Positions 8,515-17,184 of a stretch of DNA of 64,000 nucleotides are shown here, in pieces. The notes beneath the pieces are model-generated. The model was given only the letters and a program-made list of their open reading frames with translations. It made no database searches and was not told the origin of the DNA. Each line of letters opens with the position of its first letter. The first letter of the stretch is position 1. Location of the stretch: the NCBI GenBank assembly GCA_023397905.1, contig JAEWSZ010000106.1, positions 1-64,000 on the forward strand, read 5' to 3'. Source of the DNA: Bacillota bacterium (GTDB lineage: Bacteria > Bacillota > Clostridia > Acetivibrionales > DSM-1351). Both the position numbers and the translations under genes were made by a program.

Positions 8515-9364
8515 AAAAATGCGCTTGAACCATGAGAACAAAACCCGTCTGGGTATAGTACTGCGCTATGCATTTTTAATATTTCTCGCATTGTTTGTGG
8601 TAGTGCCGGTTCTCTGGATGCTCTCCACGGCTTTTAAATCGGAGGCTCAGACTTATTCTCCTACACCCATCTGGATACCGGAGCCGGTTTCACTTAATTC
8701 ATTTATAAAATTTTTCGGACTGTATAATTTCGGAAAGATGACCCTGAACAGTCTTGTGGCATGTCTGGGGGCCATGATACTGTGTATAGTCTGCTCCAGT
8801 CTCGCGGGCTATGGAGTTACGAGATTCAAGTTCAAGGGAAATAAGCAGTTTATGGGATTTCTTCTCATTACGCAGATGTTTCCCAGCGTAATGCTCGTAG
8901 TGCCTTTTTATTCCGTACTTACAAAGTACCACTTGACAAATTCTCTGCTTGGACTCATCGTTGTATATGCAGCCACCAATATTGCATTCAGCACCTGGAT
9001 GATGGTGTCGTATTTCAAAACGATTCCCGTGGATCTGGACGAAGCCGCACGTGTGGACGGAGCTTCGAATTTCAGAATATTCTGGAATATTATTCTGCCG
9101 CTGACAGTTCCTGGGATAGCAGCGATTGCTATTTTCGTGCTGATCAACGGGTGGAATGAGTATATGTATTCATCCGTACTGATTTCCAGAGACAATCTGA
9201 AAACATTGACAGTTGGCATAGTGGCATTGAATACGCAGAACCAGGTTCATTGGAACGACATGATGGCTGCGTCTTCTATCTCATGCTTACCCTTGATCAT
9301 ACTGTTTATGTGCTTCCAGAAATACTTTATTGCAGGTATGACAGGCGGTGCTGTTAAAAATTGA
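8507..9364 (+). CDS. ABC sugar-type permease, MalG/UgpE class
   Basis: A 285-residue membrane protein with six segments and the EAA loop LDEAARVDGASNFRIFWNII followed by LPLTVPG. The C-terminus AGMTGGAVKN matches the conserved xxGLxxGAVKG end of MalG-type permeases. The start overlaps the previous gene by eight bases. It completes the importer with the lipoprotein at 6135 and permease at 7618, and is followed by metabolic genes after 18 bases. Confidence 0.92.
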   Translation: MSKKMRLNHENKTRLGIVLRYAFLIFLALFVVVPVLWMLSTAFKSEAQTYSPTPIWIPEPVSLNSFIKFFGLYNFGKMTLNSLVACLGAMILCIVCSSLAGYGVTRFKFKGNKQFMGFLLITQMFPSVMLVVPFYSVLTKYHLTNSLLGLIVVYAATNIAFSTWMMVSYFKTIPVDLDEAARVDGASNFRIFWNIILPLTVPGIAAIAIFVLINGWNEYMYSSVLISRDNLKTLTVGIVALNTQNQVHWNDMMAASSISCLPLIILFMCFQKYFIAGMTGGAVKN

Positions 9365-9382
9365 CGGGTTAGGAGAGAAAAA

Positions 9383-10597
9383 ATGAAAACAGTTACGATT
9401 CGTGATGTCAAAGTATTTGTCACTGCGCCCCACAATATTAATTTAGTTGTGGTTAAGGTGCTGACAAGTGAACCTGAGCTTTACGGCCTGGGGTGCGCAA
9501 CCTTTACATGGAGATATAAAGCTGTGGTAACGGCAATTGAGGAATATCTCCGGCCGTTTCTGATCGGAAGGAATGTGGCAAATATCGAGGATATCTGGCA
9601 GTCTTCCATGGGCAGCTCTTATTGGCGCAACGGTCCGGTTATGAATAACGCTATTTCGGGAGTGGACGAGGCGCTCTGGGACATAAAAGGGAAAATGGCC
9701 GGCATGCCGCTGTATGACCTTTTTGGAGGGAAATGCAGAGAAGGCCTTGATGTATACCGGCATGCGGATGGCAATAGTATTGAAGAAGTGGAAGAAAAAA
9801 TACGCGCTTATACGGAGGAAGGATACCGGTATATACGGTGCCATATGGGAACTTACGGAGGCAATTTCGACGGGTCCATCCAGAAGATGGTCCATCCGGC
9901 AAACAGTCCCCAAGGAGCCTATTATTCTCCCAGGATTTATATGCAAAGCGTCGTAAAATTATTTGAAAGCATCAGAAATGACATAGGCTGGAATGTGGAG
10001 GTCATGCACGATGTCCACGAAAGATTGTCTCTGGCGGATACCTTGAGCTTTGCAAAGGAAATGGAGCAGTTTAAGCTTTATTTTCTGGAGGACAGCCTCC
10101 CGCCGGACCAGTACTCCTATTTTGAATATTTGAGAAAACAGACCTCGGTGCCGCTTGCAATGGGTGAATTGCTGACAAATCCCGTTGAGTGGAAAACTAT
10201 GGTCCAGAATCAGTGGATCGACTTTATACGGTGTCATTTAAGCGACATCGGAGGCCTGACTCCGGCCCGGAAGCTGGCGGCCTTTTGCGAGGCGTACCAG
10301 GTGCGGACCGCATGGCATGGCCCCAATGACCTGTCGCCGGTAGGAATGGCGGCGCAAATGCATCTGGATCTTTCCAGCCCGAATTTCGGGATTCAGGAAT
10401 TTGCCGGCTTTAATGAAGAAGAAAAGGAAGTTTTCCCGGGATGTCCGGAAATTAAAGAAGGATATGCATATTTGAACGGCAAGCCCGGCATCGGCGTTGA
10501 TTTTAATGAAGAAGCCGCAAAAAAATATCCCCGCGTGGATATGGACTTTTCTTGGCTCTACAGCAGATTGCCGGATGGAACGGCAGTGAGGCCGTAG
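9383..10597 (+). CDS. Enolase-superfamily sugar-acid dehydratase, D-mannonate dehydratase (ManD/RspA)-like
   Basis: A 404-residue cytoplasmic enzyme expected to dehydrate an acid sugar to a 2-keto-3-deoxy acid using Mg2+. The capping domain covers about residues 1-120 and the barrel 125-400. Metal ligands D210, E236 and E262 fall in MHDVHER, YFLEDSLPP and MGELLT, with H212 and H312 (WHGPNDLSP) as expected catalytic or binding residues of the ManD family. The family includes members with weak or no mannonate activity, so the true substrate may differ. AGGAGAG precedes the ATG, and the gene follows the importer by 18 bases. Confidence 0.87.
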   Translation: MKTVTIRDVKVFVTAPHNINLVVVKVLTSEPELYGLGCATFTWRYKAVVTAIEEYLRPFLIGRNVANIEDIWQSSMGSSYWRNGPVMNNAISGVDEALWDIKGKMAGMPLYDLFGGKCREGLDVYRHADGNSIEEVEEKIRAYTEEGYRYIRCHMGTYGGNFDGSIQKMVHPANSPQGAYYSPRIYMQSVVKLFESIRNDIGWNVEVMHDVHERLSLADTLSFAKEMEQFKLYFLEDSLPPDQYSYFEYLRKQTSVPLAMGELLTNPVEWKTMVQNQWIDFIRCHLSDIGGLTPARKLAAFCEAYQVRTAWHGPNDLSPVGMAAQMHLDLSSPNFGIQEFAGFNEEEKEVFPGCPEIKEGYAYLNGKPGIGVDFNEEAAKKYPRVDMDFSWLYSRLPDGTAVRP

Positions 10598-10679
10598 ATA
10601 TTCAGACCGGGGTAAATGAAGGCCGGCCCGGAAGGCCTTACCGAAAAAAGCACACATATTTGGGGACATGGAGGTTAAA

Positions 10680-12260
10680 ATGGACATATTGATTAAGAAC
10701 GGTTTTATAGTAGACGGCAGCGGCAGTAAGGCATATATTGCGGATATAGCAATTGAACGGGATGTGATAAGCGGAATAGGCCGTTTTGAAGCTTCCGAAG
10801 CCGGAAAAGTGATCGATGCGGCCGGCAGGATGGTCACGCCGGGATTCATCGACGGACACACCCATTCGGATCTCTATTTGCTGAAAAACCGCCAGTGCCC
10901 AAATGAAATATATCAGGGCATATCAACCGTTGTAACAGGGCAGTGCGGCCTTGGCTTCGCTCCCATCCGGGACGTGCAGTTTGAAGATTCCATCAAAGTA
11001 AATTCGGGGATCTTCGGAGATTACAGGCACTATCTGAAACACTGGAATTCCTTCGGGGATTTTTTGAATCAGCTGGACGGTTCCGCAGTCAATGCAGGGG
11101 CAAACGTCTCCCACAATGCCATCAGACAGATGGCGCTGGGCTTTGATAAAAGACCTCTGCGGGGAGAGGCGCTGGAAGTGGCAAAATCCGCTTTGCATCA
11201 GGCAATGGAAGAAGGCGCCCTGGGCTTTTCCGTGGGATTATCCTATTATCCGGGCGGGTACAGCGATACCAGGGAGCTGATCGAACTGTGCAAGGTGGTG
11301 CGGGAGCATGACGGATTATTCTGCACCCATCTGAGGCTGGACGACGGGCAGGTTCCCTTCAAGCCGGCAGAAGAGATGGCGCAGGTGGTCAGAGAGTCAA
11401 AAGTCCGCCTGAATATGCTTCATTACAGAACCGGCGGATATGAGGACATTTCAACGCTCTTTGAACCGTTTAGGGAACTGGAGGAGCAGGGAGCGGATAT
11501 ACACTATGAATATTATCCATATCTTGTGGGAGCGGGACTGGTGCTTGCCCTTGTGCCGGGGTGGGCCCAGGAAGGCGGATATGACAGGATTATGGAGCGC
11601 CTTCAATCAAAGGAGCTCCGCCCGGAATTGCTCAGGGATATGGAGGAACGCCATAAGTATTTTTTCGGAAAAGGGCAGACCGCAATTATAAATATTACAA
11701 AAGACATCTATTCAAAAGATGTGGGAAAATCGATTGACGAAATTGCTTCCGTACATGGGGAGAGCTTTTCGGAAGCGGTCATACGGCTGCTTGTGGAAAA
11801 TGAACTGCAGGTTGGCTTTATAGGTGTTGAAAACCAACCGGAAGCTTTGAAAATAAAATTGTATGAAGACCAATATAAGCTGTTTATGGATAAGCGCTAT
11901 ACCATAGGGAGCGACACTATACCAACGGGGCTGATGTGTCATCCCCGAGGGATTGGAAGCTTCCCGAGAATCATAAACAAAATGCGGGACAGAGGGGTCG
12001 CCGCGGAATATATCATACAAAAGCTCACCTCAATACCCGCAGAACTGTATCATATAAAGGACCGGGGCCTGATTGCGGCCGGCAAAAAGGCCGACATATG
12101 CATCATGGACTATGATAATGTAAGGGATACCGCAACTTTTTCCGACACGAGAAAGAAGCCGGAAGGAATAGAGTCATTATTCGTTAACGGGCTTCCTGCC
12201 ATGCTTGACGGAGCTTTGACCGGTATATTGAGCGGCAGGTCTTTAAAAAAAGGATACTAG
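10680..12260 (+). CDS. Amidohydrolase, N-acyl-D-amino-acid deacylase (D-aminoacylase)-like
   Basis: A 526-residue metal-dependent hydrolase. Typical enzymes remove acyl groups from N-acyl-D-amino acids. The metal-binding HTHSD occurs at about residue 60 (FIDGHTHSD). Other family blocks are GQCGLGFAP, GFSVGLSYYPGGYSDTREL and GSDTIPTG followed by CHPRGIGSFPR, and the C-terminal DRGLIAAGKKADICIMD and VNG signatures. The ATG at 10680 is preferred because GGAGG lies within 10669-10674; the ATG at 10668 would contain that site. Substrate specificity is not determinable. In context it may release an acyl, carbamoyl or sugar-acid group before the SelA-like enzyme acts. Confidence 0.87.
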   Translation: MDILIKNGFIVDGSGSKAYIADIAIERDVISGIGRFEASEAGKVIDAAGRMVTPGFIDGHTHSDLYLLKNRQCPNEIYQGISTVVTGQCGLGFAPIRDVQFEDSIKVNSGIFGDYRHYLKHWNSFGDFLNQLDGSAVNAGANVSHNAIRQMALGFDKRPLRGEALEVAKSALHQAMEEGALGFSVGLSYYPGGYSDTRELIELCKVVREHDGLFCTHLRLDDGQVPFKPAEEMAQVVRESKVRLNMLHYRTGGYEDISTLFEPFRELEEQGADIHYEYYPYLVGAGLVLALVPGWAQEGGYDRIMERLQSKELRPELLRDMEERHKYFFGKGQTAIINITKDIYSKDVGKSIDEIASVHGESFSEAVIRLLVENELQVGFIGVENQPEALKIKLYEDQYKLFMDKRYTIGSDTIPTGLMCHPRGIGSFPRIINKMRDRGVAAEYIIQKLTSIPAELYHIKDRGLIAAGKKADICIMDYDNVRDTATFSDTRKKPEGIESLFVNGLPAMLDGALTGILSGRSLKKGY

Positions 12261-12323
12261 CGGTCTGTGACATTTAAAACGTAAATCAAACTGCAATTGA
12301 CTTGAAAGACAGGAGAAATACAT

Positions 12324-13469
12324 ATGAATTTTTACGAAAAAATGGGACTGAAGCCTATTGTCAACGCAAGCGAAACCTATACTGCTTTGGGCGGCTCCCT
12401 GATGGATCCCGGAGCGCTCAAGGCAATGAAGGACGCGGCTTCCGGTTTTATTGACCTGGACAAACTGATCGATGCGGTTTGCCGGAAGGCTTCCGAGCTC
12501 ACAAAAAATGACGCGGCGTTTGTTACGACAGGCGCGGCGGGAGGTGTGGTTCTGACGGCCGCCGCCTGCATTTGCGGCGATGATCCTGCCGGAATGGATA
12601 TGCTTCCGTCAACCGAAGGCTTTGAAAGGAATGAAGTCCTGGTATATGACGGCGGGTTTCAGCAGCTGATTCCATACTGGAAGCTGATTAAGCTCACAGG
12701 CGCCAGGATCATCAGTGTTCCGCCTTCCCTCGACGCAATTGCGGAGGCTGTGAATGAACGTACGGCGGCCTTTTTTCTGTTTCCCGCGCCTCTGTATGAG
12801 AAGGGGATACCCACCTGTGAGGAGACAATACCTGTGTTGAAAAAATTAGGAGTGCCTGTTATCGTAGATGCCGCGGCACAATTGCCGCCGGTTTCCAATC
12901 TGTGGTATTATACAAAAGAGCTTGGAGCAGACGCCGCGGTCTTCAGCGGGGGAAAGCACATCAGGGGACCCCAGAGTACCGGATTGATCGTGGGCCGCCC
13001 GGATATCATAAACACCTGCCGGCTTCTGGCCAGTCCAAACTGCAGGCTCGGGCGCGCCTTTAAAACAGGAAAAGAAGAACTGGCCGGCTTTATAACGGCA
13101 CTGGAGATATTTGTTGGAGAACCTGAAGAGGGTAGATTTGACCGGCAGCTGAAGATGCTTCTGGATATAGAAAAAAGGCTGTCCGCGAACAAAGACACGG
13201 GCTTGAAAATACTTCGAGAAGGCCGGCTTGGAACCTGCCAGCCCCTTTTGCTGGTCACACTTCCGAAGGGGAAGACAGCAAAGGAATGCAATAATTTTAC
13301 AAGAAATTATAAAGTGCCGGTTGACGTGGGAGTTTATCCCCCTGAGTTTGAGATGCCGGAGGATGTTATTTTTGTAAATGCCTATAATCTGCAGGAACGG
13401 GAACCGGATATTGTGGCGGATGCCATTATGGACTACATAAATGATACGGATCATATTAATGAAAAGTAA
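12324..13469 (+). CDS. SelA-fold PLP enzyme (D-glucosaminate-6-phosphate ammonia-lyase/DgaE-like)
   Basis: A 381-residue fold-type I PLP enzyme. The cofactor lysine is K211 in SGGKHIRGPQSTG, and D182 (VIVDAAAQLPP) would hold the pyridine nitrogen. The opening FYEKMGLKPIVNASETYTALGG is characteristic of the selenocysteine-synthase/DgaE branch. It is unlikely to be real selenocysteine synthase: it lacks selB or tRNA-Sec neighbours, is shorter than SelA and sits in a catabolic operon. An ammonia-lyase or aldolase reaction on an amino or D-amino acid is the best guess. The intermediate would be an enamine, matching the RidA-like gene. Confidence 0.82.
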   Translation: MNFYEKMGLKPIVNASETYTALGGSLMDPGALKAMKDAASGFIDLDKLIDAVCRKASELTKNDAAFVTTGAAGGVVLTAAACICGDDPAGMDMLPSTEGFERNEVLVYDGGFQQLIPYWKLIKLTGARIISVPPSLDAIAEAVNERTAAFFLFPAPLYEKGIPTCEETIPVLKKLGVPVIVDAAAQLPPVSNLWYYTKELGADAAVFSGGKHIRGPQSTGLIVGRPDIINTCRLLASPNCRLGRAFKTGKEELAGFITALEIFVGEPEEGRFDRQLKMLLDIEKRLSANKDTGLKILREGRLGTCQPLLLVTLPKGKTAKECNNFTRNYKVPVDVGVYPPEFEMPEDVIFVNAYNLQEREPDIVADAIMDYINDTDHINEK

Positions 13470-13528
13470 AAGCAGTGTGAAAAAGTTTTGAGGATTCACA
13501 GAGCAGCGCCCATTGCAAAGGAGAGGCA

Positions 13529-14323
13529 ATGATAAGTTTACGGCAGGAGACATTTGAAAATAAAGGCTGCACGGTACATTACTGGCAGCGGCCGGCCAAT
13601 ACGCGGGAGTATATTATTTTTCTCCACGGCGCGGGCTGCGACCACAGAATGTTTGAGCCGCAGCTGTCGGTTTTTGACGAAGGCTGTAATTTACTGCTGT
13701 GGGACGCTCGAGGCCATGGCCTGTCACAGCTTGCACCGGATGTAAAATTTAACTTTGAAGATATGCTTGATGATTTTTTCAGGCTCTGTGAGCTACATCA
13801 GATTTCCAATGCCATACTTATCGGACAATCCATGGGCGGCAATCTGGCCCAGGAGATTTTATACCGCAGGCCGGAAATGGTTTCAAAGCTGGTGCTGATT
13901 GATTGCACCCGAAATACCGGCCGGCTGACCGCCGGTGAAAAATTTATGCTGAGGCTGTCAAAGCCCATTTTTCATCTGTATCCGTGGGAAACCCTGATAC
14001 GCCAGAGCGCCGATGCGTGCGGCAATACGGAGGCGGTAAAGCAATATGTCAGGGAATGTTTTGCCCGGATGAAAAAGCCGGATTTTATTGAAGTGATGAT
14101 GTCGCTGACCTCATGTCTCCGGGAGGACGGAAAGTACCGGTTTCCCAAACCTGTGCTGCTCCTGTGCGGCGCTGATGACAGGTCGGGGAATATCCGGAAG
14201 ATTGCAGCCCCGTGGGCTGAAAGTGACCCGAACTGTAAGTTGAAAATGATAAGTAATGCCGGACACAACTCCAATCAGGACAATCCGGATGAGGTAAATA
14301 AAGCGATTTGTGAGTTTCTTTGA
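13529..14323 (+). CDS. Alpha/beta-fold hydrolase
   Basis: A 264-residue cytoplasmic hydrolase with no signal peptide. The nucleophile elbow is GQSMGG with S101. An HG oxyanion motif (FLHGAG) lies at about 32-37, the likely acid is D217 or D218 in CGADDRSG, and the histidine is H247 in ISNAGHNSN. It fits general esterases and lactonases. It is the last gene of the island, 59 bases after the PLP enzyme, behind AAAGGAGAGG. It could open a lactone formed from a sugar acid, but its substrate is unknown. Confidence 0.85.
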   Translation: MISLRQETFENKGCTVHYWQRPANTREYIIFLHGAGCDHRMFEPQLSVFDEGCNLLLWDARGHGLSQLAPDVKFNFEDMLDDFFRLCELHQISNAILIGQSMGGNLAQEILYRRPEMVSKLVLIDCTRNTGRLTAGEKFMLRLSKPIFHLYPWETLIRQSADACGNTEAVKQYVRECFARMKKPDFIEVMMSLTSCLREDGKYRFPKPVLLLCGADDRSGNIRKIAAPWAESDPNCKLKMISNAGHNSNQDNPDEVNKAICEFL

Positions 14324-14714
14324 GTCCCCACCAATTGACGATCCCACCAAAGGAGGGTGTGTTGCAACAAACCCTCTGTTTGCCATGCACCTTCCCATGT
14401 AATATGTTAAAAACTTATTTGCCATATTTTAACACATTACCGTTTTGTTACTGTTTTTTCACTGAGAATTGACACTTTGTGACACGATACGATTAAAAAT
14501 ATGGTCAATAACAGTCAATATTTGTATATAAATGAAGCAATTGCTTGAAATAGACATGGAGGATATATATAATATTTATATTGCTTGGTGAAAAAAGGTA
14601 TTTTATCCGTACATGACAATTGTTATTGGTTGAGGAAGGGGAGTGGGGATTTTATCATAAGGAAAAATTTTGGACACCATTGCAAAATATTTAGTTTATG
14701 GGGGTAGTAGTATT
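14324..14714 (+). promoter_or_regulatory. 391-bp non-coding region with two stem-loops
   Basis: No gene is seen. A hairpin GAGGGT/ACCCTC (14353-14376) with an inner GTTGCAAC is the likely end of the catabolic operon, although no T-run follows directly. A second inverted repeat, TGTTAAAA at 14405-14412 with TTTTAACA at 14427-14434, extends outward to 13-base arms with one mismatch and is followed by T-rich sequence. TTGACA at 14469-14474 with a weak AT-rich -10 about 17 bases later may start the LysM gene, leaving a leader of roughly 200 bases. Confidence 0.5.
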
Positions 14715-15737
14715 ATGAGGATTACGAAAACAGTTTCTTTAGCTTTAATATTTTCAGTCGTTGCGTTACTGTTCACAACGATCCCTGCGGCAGCAGCAGT
14801 TCCTGCAGACAAATATACTTATACACTGTCTGGGAAAATAGGAACTCAAAATGAATCAATTGAATTTGAAAACAGTGATGAAGCTCAAAATTATGAAGTT
14901 GTTCTTGTAGAAGCAAATGCTGAAATAAAATTTACACCAAAAGAAAAAATGTCCGCTGCAATCAGGGTATATGATCCGGACGGTTACTATTCAGGTAACA
15001 TGATGTGGACTATAAACGGTTCGGAAGAAGCCGTAACTGAAATTGATGCAAATAAGACAGCAACAGCAACTCTTGGTAAAAGTTTTTGGGGTTTAACCAA
15101 CCCATATTATGTATTCAGTTTTGGCAATGCTGATGATACTACTGTAATTGTTTACAAGATCTCTGACGGCAAAGCTGCATCGGAACCTGAAACGACTCCG
15201 GAGGAGACCACAACGGAACCGGAAACTACTCCAGAGACCACGACGGAACCTGAAACGACTCCGGAGGAGACTACAACGGAACCGGAGACTGCTCCTGAAA
15301 CAACTACGGAACCTGCACCAGCACCGGTACCGGCTCCAAAGCCAACTCCTGCTCCTGCAACAGATACCACTGTTAAAGGAAATACTACATATAAAGTACA
15401 GGCTGGAGATACACTGGCAACTATTGCATTAAACAACTACGGAAGCTACAAATATCACACAAAAGTGTATAATGCAAATAAAGAGCTCTTTAAGAAAAAT
15501 AAAGACCGTCTGGTTGTGGGCATGACGCTTGTTTTACCCGCAGATGGATTGCTGGCCCCGCTTAAAGTCGGAAACGGAACAGTTTACACCGTAAAAGCCG
15601 GAGATACACTGGGTAAAATTTCAGCGAAGTATTATGGCGCTGCAGGCAAATATACAAAGATCTATGAAGCTAACAAGGATAGAATCAAAAATCCTAATGT
15701 GATCTTCGAAGGACAGAAAATAGTAATACCTAAATAA
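14715..15737 (+). CDS. Secreted protein with two C-terminal LysM domains
   Basis: A 340-residue exported protein. The signal peptide (about residues 1-29) ends in a PAAAA run. An unrecognised N-terminal domain of about 125 residues follows, then a Thr/Glu/Pro-rich linker at about 155-220, then two LysM modules beginning YKVQAGDTLATIA and YTVKAGDTLGKIS. LysM binds N-acetylglucosamine-containing peptidoglycan, so the protein probably sits in the cell wall. The ATG at 14715 was chosen because the earlier TTG-started reading lacks a signal peptide at its terminus. No catalytic domain is seen. Confidence 0.85.
   Translation: MRITKTVSLALIFSVVALLFTTIPAAAAVPADKYTYTLSGKIGTQNESIEFENSDEAQNYEVVLVEANAEIKFTPKEKMSAAIRVYDPDGYYSGNMMWTINGSEEAVTEIDANKTATATLGKSFWGLTNPYYVFSFGNADDTTVIVYKISDGKAASEPETTPEETTTEPETTPETTTEPETTPEETTTEPETAPETTTEPAPAPVPAPKPTPAPATDTTVKGNTTYKVQAGDTLATIALNNYGSYKYHTKVYNANKELFKKNKDRLVVGMTLVLPADGLLAPLKVGNGTVYTVKAGDTLGKISAKYYGAAGKYTKIYEANKDRIKNPNVIFEGQKIVIPK
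15182..15310 (+). repeat. Tandem 63-bp repeat encoding a Thr/Glu/Pro linker
   Basis: The segment starting CGGAACCTGA at 15181 recurs at 15244, a 63-bp period equal to 21 residues, with a few silent differences. It encodes repeated TTEPETTPE-type units of the LysM protein linker. Such repeats are prone to length variation by slippage or recombination. Confidence 0.7.
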
Positions 15738-15775
15738 GCATATGTGATACCCAAAGTATCAATAGCTGTAAAAGG

Positions 15776-15852
15776 CCCTGTAATACGGACAGTTATAACA
15801 AAAGGCATATATGCCGGAAAATTAACTGACTCTGATTTTACAGGGTCTTTTT
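15776..15852. terminator. Bidirectional terminator between convergent LysM and TetR genes
   Basis: CCCTGTAA at 15776-15783 pairs with TTACAGGG at 15838-15845, followed by TCTTTTTG. The long loop contains an internal imperfect pairing. The T-run serves the plus-strand LysM gene, and the A-rich left side could serve the convergent minus-strand TetR gene ending at 15855. Confidence 0.5.
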
Positions 15853-15854
15853 GT

Positions 15855-16406
15855 TCAAGTACAGATGGCGATAAAATCTTTCACTATTTCAGCCATTTCT
15901 TCCGGGGACTTCCGTCCGCTGTCGTCAAGCCACCGGATGAGGATACGCACAAATCCTCCGCTGCTGAACGCCAAAGCGTATTGGATGCTTTCTTTTGAAA
16001 AAGGCATGGATTTTCCTTTTACCTCATCAAAGACAGGGGGCAAAAGCACGTCGACACTTGCGAGAAAGAGCGGAAGCAGGTGATGGCGGTTAACAAGGGA
16101 TAAGAAGTCCTTATGCTTTTGCATCTGCATAAAAAAGATTCTGGCTATATTCGGTAAGGATAAGTCCGTTTGCCGGACGATAAGCGATCTATATTCCACC
16201 CAGATTTTGTAAAAACAGCCTTCCAGGATATCATCCTTTGTGGAGTAGTTCCTGTAAAAAGTGCGCCTGGAAAGCCTTGCATGATCTGTGATCTCCTGTA
16301 TGGTAATTTCCTGATAGTTCTCCGTTTGCATTAATTTTATCAATGCCTTCTCCATCCATAGCTTGGACTGATTTGATTTTGTATTTCCTTTATTTTTATC
16401 CGGCAT
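15855..16406 (-). CDS. TetR-family transcriptional regulator
   Basis: A 183-residue repressor-type protein on the minus strand. The N-terminal TetR helix-turn-helix is clear at about residues 18-62 (ITIQEITDHARLSRRTFYRNY). The C-terminal ligand domain resembles TetR_C_33/YxaF-like or DhaS-like regulators and is not informative about the ligand. GGGAGGAG precedes the ATG. It diverges from the HXXEE gene at 16541 and probably controls it and itself. Confidence 0.88.
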   Translation of the reverse strand: MPDKNKGNTKSNQSKLWMEKALIKLMQTENYQEITIQEITDHARLSRRTFYRNYSTKDDILEGCFYKIWVEYRSLIVRQTDLSLPNIARIFFMQMQKHKDFLSLVNRHHLLPLFLASVDVLLPPVFDEVKGKSMPFSKESIQYALAFSSGGFVRILIRWLDDSGRKSPEEMAEIVKDFIAICT

Positions 16407-16463
16407 GATACTCCTCCCTGATCGTCACACAACGCCCGATCTGTTGCTATTGCTTCAAAAGCA

Positions 16464-16491
16464 TTGACTCCGTTTATTTTCTTATTATAAT
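16464..16491 (+). promoter_or_regulatory. Promoter for the HXXEE gene
   Basis: TTGACT (16464-16469) and TATAAT (16486-16491) are separated by 16 bases, about 50 bases before the start of the HXXEE gene. Downstream, GACACA-AC-TGTGAC (one mismatch) is a possible operator for the divergent TetR protein. Confidence 0.6.
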
Positions 16492-16540
16492 TGATAATGT
16501 AAATCGACACAACTGTGACAGTGAAAGGAGTCAATATTTT

Positions 16541-17089
16541 ATGAATACAATGAATTTTATGGTATGGATACTGCCGGTTATTTTTATGCTTCATGATTTT
16601 GAAGAAATAATAATGGCGGAAGTATGGGGCAGGCATTATAAGGGCAGAATCGCTGAAGTATGGCCTGAGTGGAAGCCCTTCGGGCTAAAATATATACATA
16701 ATTGCCAGACGCCCTCCTTTGCAATAGGAGTTGCGGCGGAGTTCCTGCTTTCTTCGCTCATAAGTTTCTTTTCAACCGTATTCCAGGGCTATTTTATCTG
16801 GTATGGCGCTTTTCTGGGCCTGATACTGCATTTTATCCTTATCCATATTCTGCTGTGCGTCAGGTTCAAAGGCTATGTGCCTGGAATTATTACATCGGCC
16901 GTTTTCCTGGTTCCCAGTATCTGGACCTTGTATGAGGCCGATAAGATCCTGCATTATGGGATCGGAACAATGTTACTGGCGTGTCTTTGCGGAATCCTTC
17001 TGACATTTGTACTCTTTCAGGTATTGCATAGGCTTATGGGCCCCTGGTCTGAGCAGCTGCACAAATATTCTGAGGCGCAGGCCAAATAA
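16541..17089 (+). CDS. HXXEE-domain membrane protein
   Basis: A 182-residue protein with about five hydrophobic helices. The family-defining HDFEE occurs at residues 18-22 in the first helix. The function of the HXXEE family is not established; the conserved His and Glu residues in a membrane helix suggest metal or proton involvement. AAAGGAG precedes the ATG. It is divergent from the TetR gene, which suggests induction by a toxic or membrane-active compound, but nothing in the sequence proves it. Confidence 0.78.
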   Translation: MNTMNFMVWILPVIFMLHDFEEIIMAEVWGRHYKGRIAEVWPEWKPFGLKYIHNCQTPSFAIGVAAEFLLSSLISFFSTVFQGYFIWYGAFLGLILHFILIHILLCVRFKGYVPGIITSAVFLVPSIWTLYEADKILHYGIGTMLLACLCGILLTFVLFQVLHRLMGPWSEQLHKYSEAQAK

Positions 17090-17115
17090 TAGAATAGTCA
17101 ATTGAAATGAATTTC

Positions 17116-17144
17116 TTGACATAATAGTCAGTGCTGAGTATAAT
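17116..17144 (+). promoter_or_regulatory. Consensus sigma-A promoter of the padR-methyltransferase operon
   Basis: TTGACA at 17116-17121 and TATAAT at 17139-17144 are both perfect consensus hexamers with the ideal 17-bp spacing. They lie mostly inside the perfect palindrome at 17120-17167, so a bound repressor would cover the promoter completely. Transcription should start near 17151, about 35 bases before the padR ATG. Confidence 0.85.
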
Positions 17145-17167
17145 TATACTCAGCACTGACTATTATG
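17120..17167. promoter_or_regulatory. 48-bp perfect palindrome, probable PadR operator
   Basis: Bases 17120-17143 (beginning CATAATAGTCAG) are the exact reverse complement of 17144-17167. The centre is AATT. The palindrome covers the -10 box and start site and ends 18 bases before the padR start. As RNA, the half after the start site cannot fold alone, so it is more likely a protein-binding site than a terminator. The likely ligand is a PadR dimer or pair of dimers, inferred from position. Confidence 0.8.
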
Positions 17168-17184
17168 CTTTAAAAGGAGAATTT

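Noticed and set aside
12324..13469. True selenocysteine synthase
   Set aside because: Length, missing partner genes and operon context point to a DgaE-like catabolic enzyme.
12846..13553. 235-codon minus-strand open frame over the PLP enzyme
   Set aside because: It overlaps a gene with clear catalytic residues and itself looks random.
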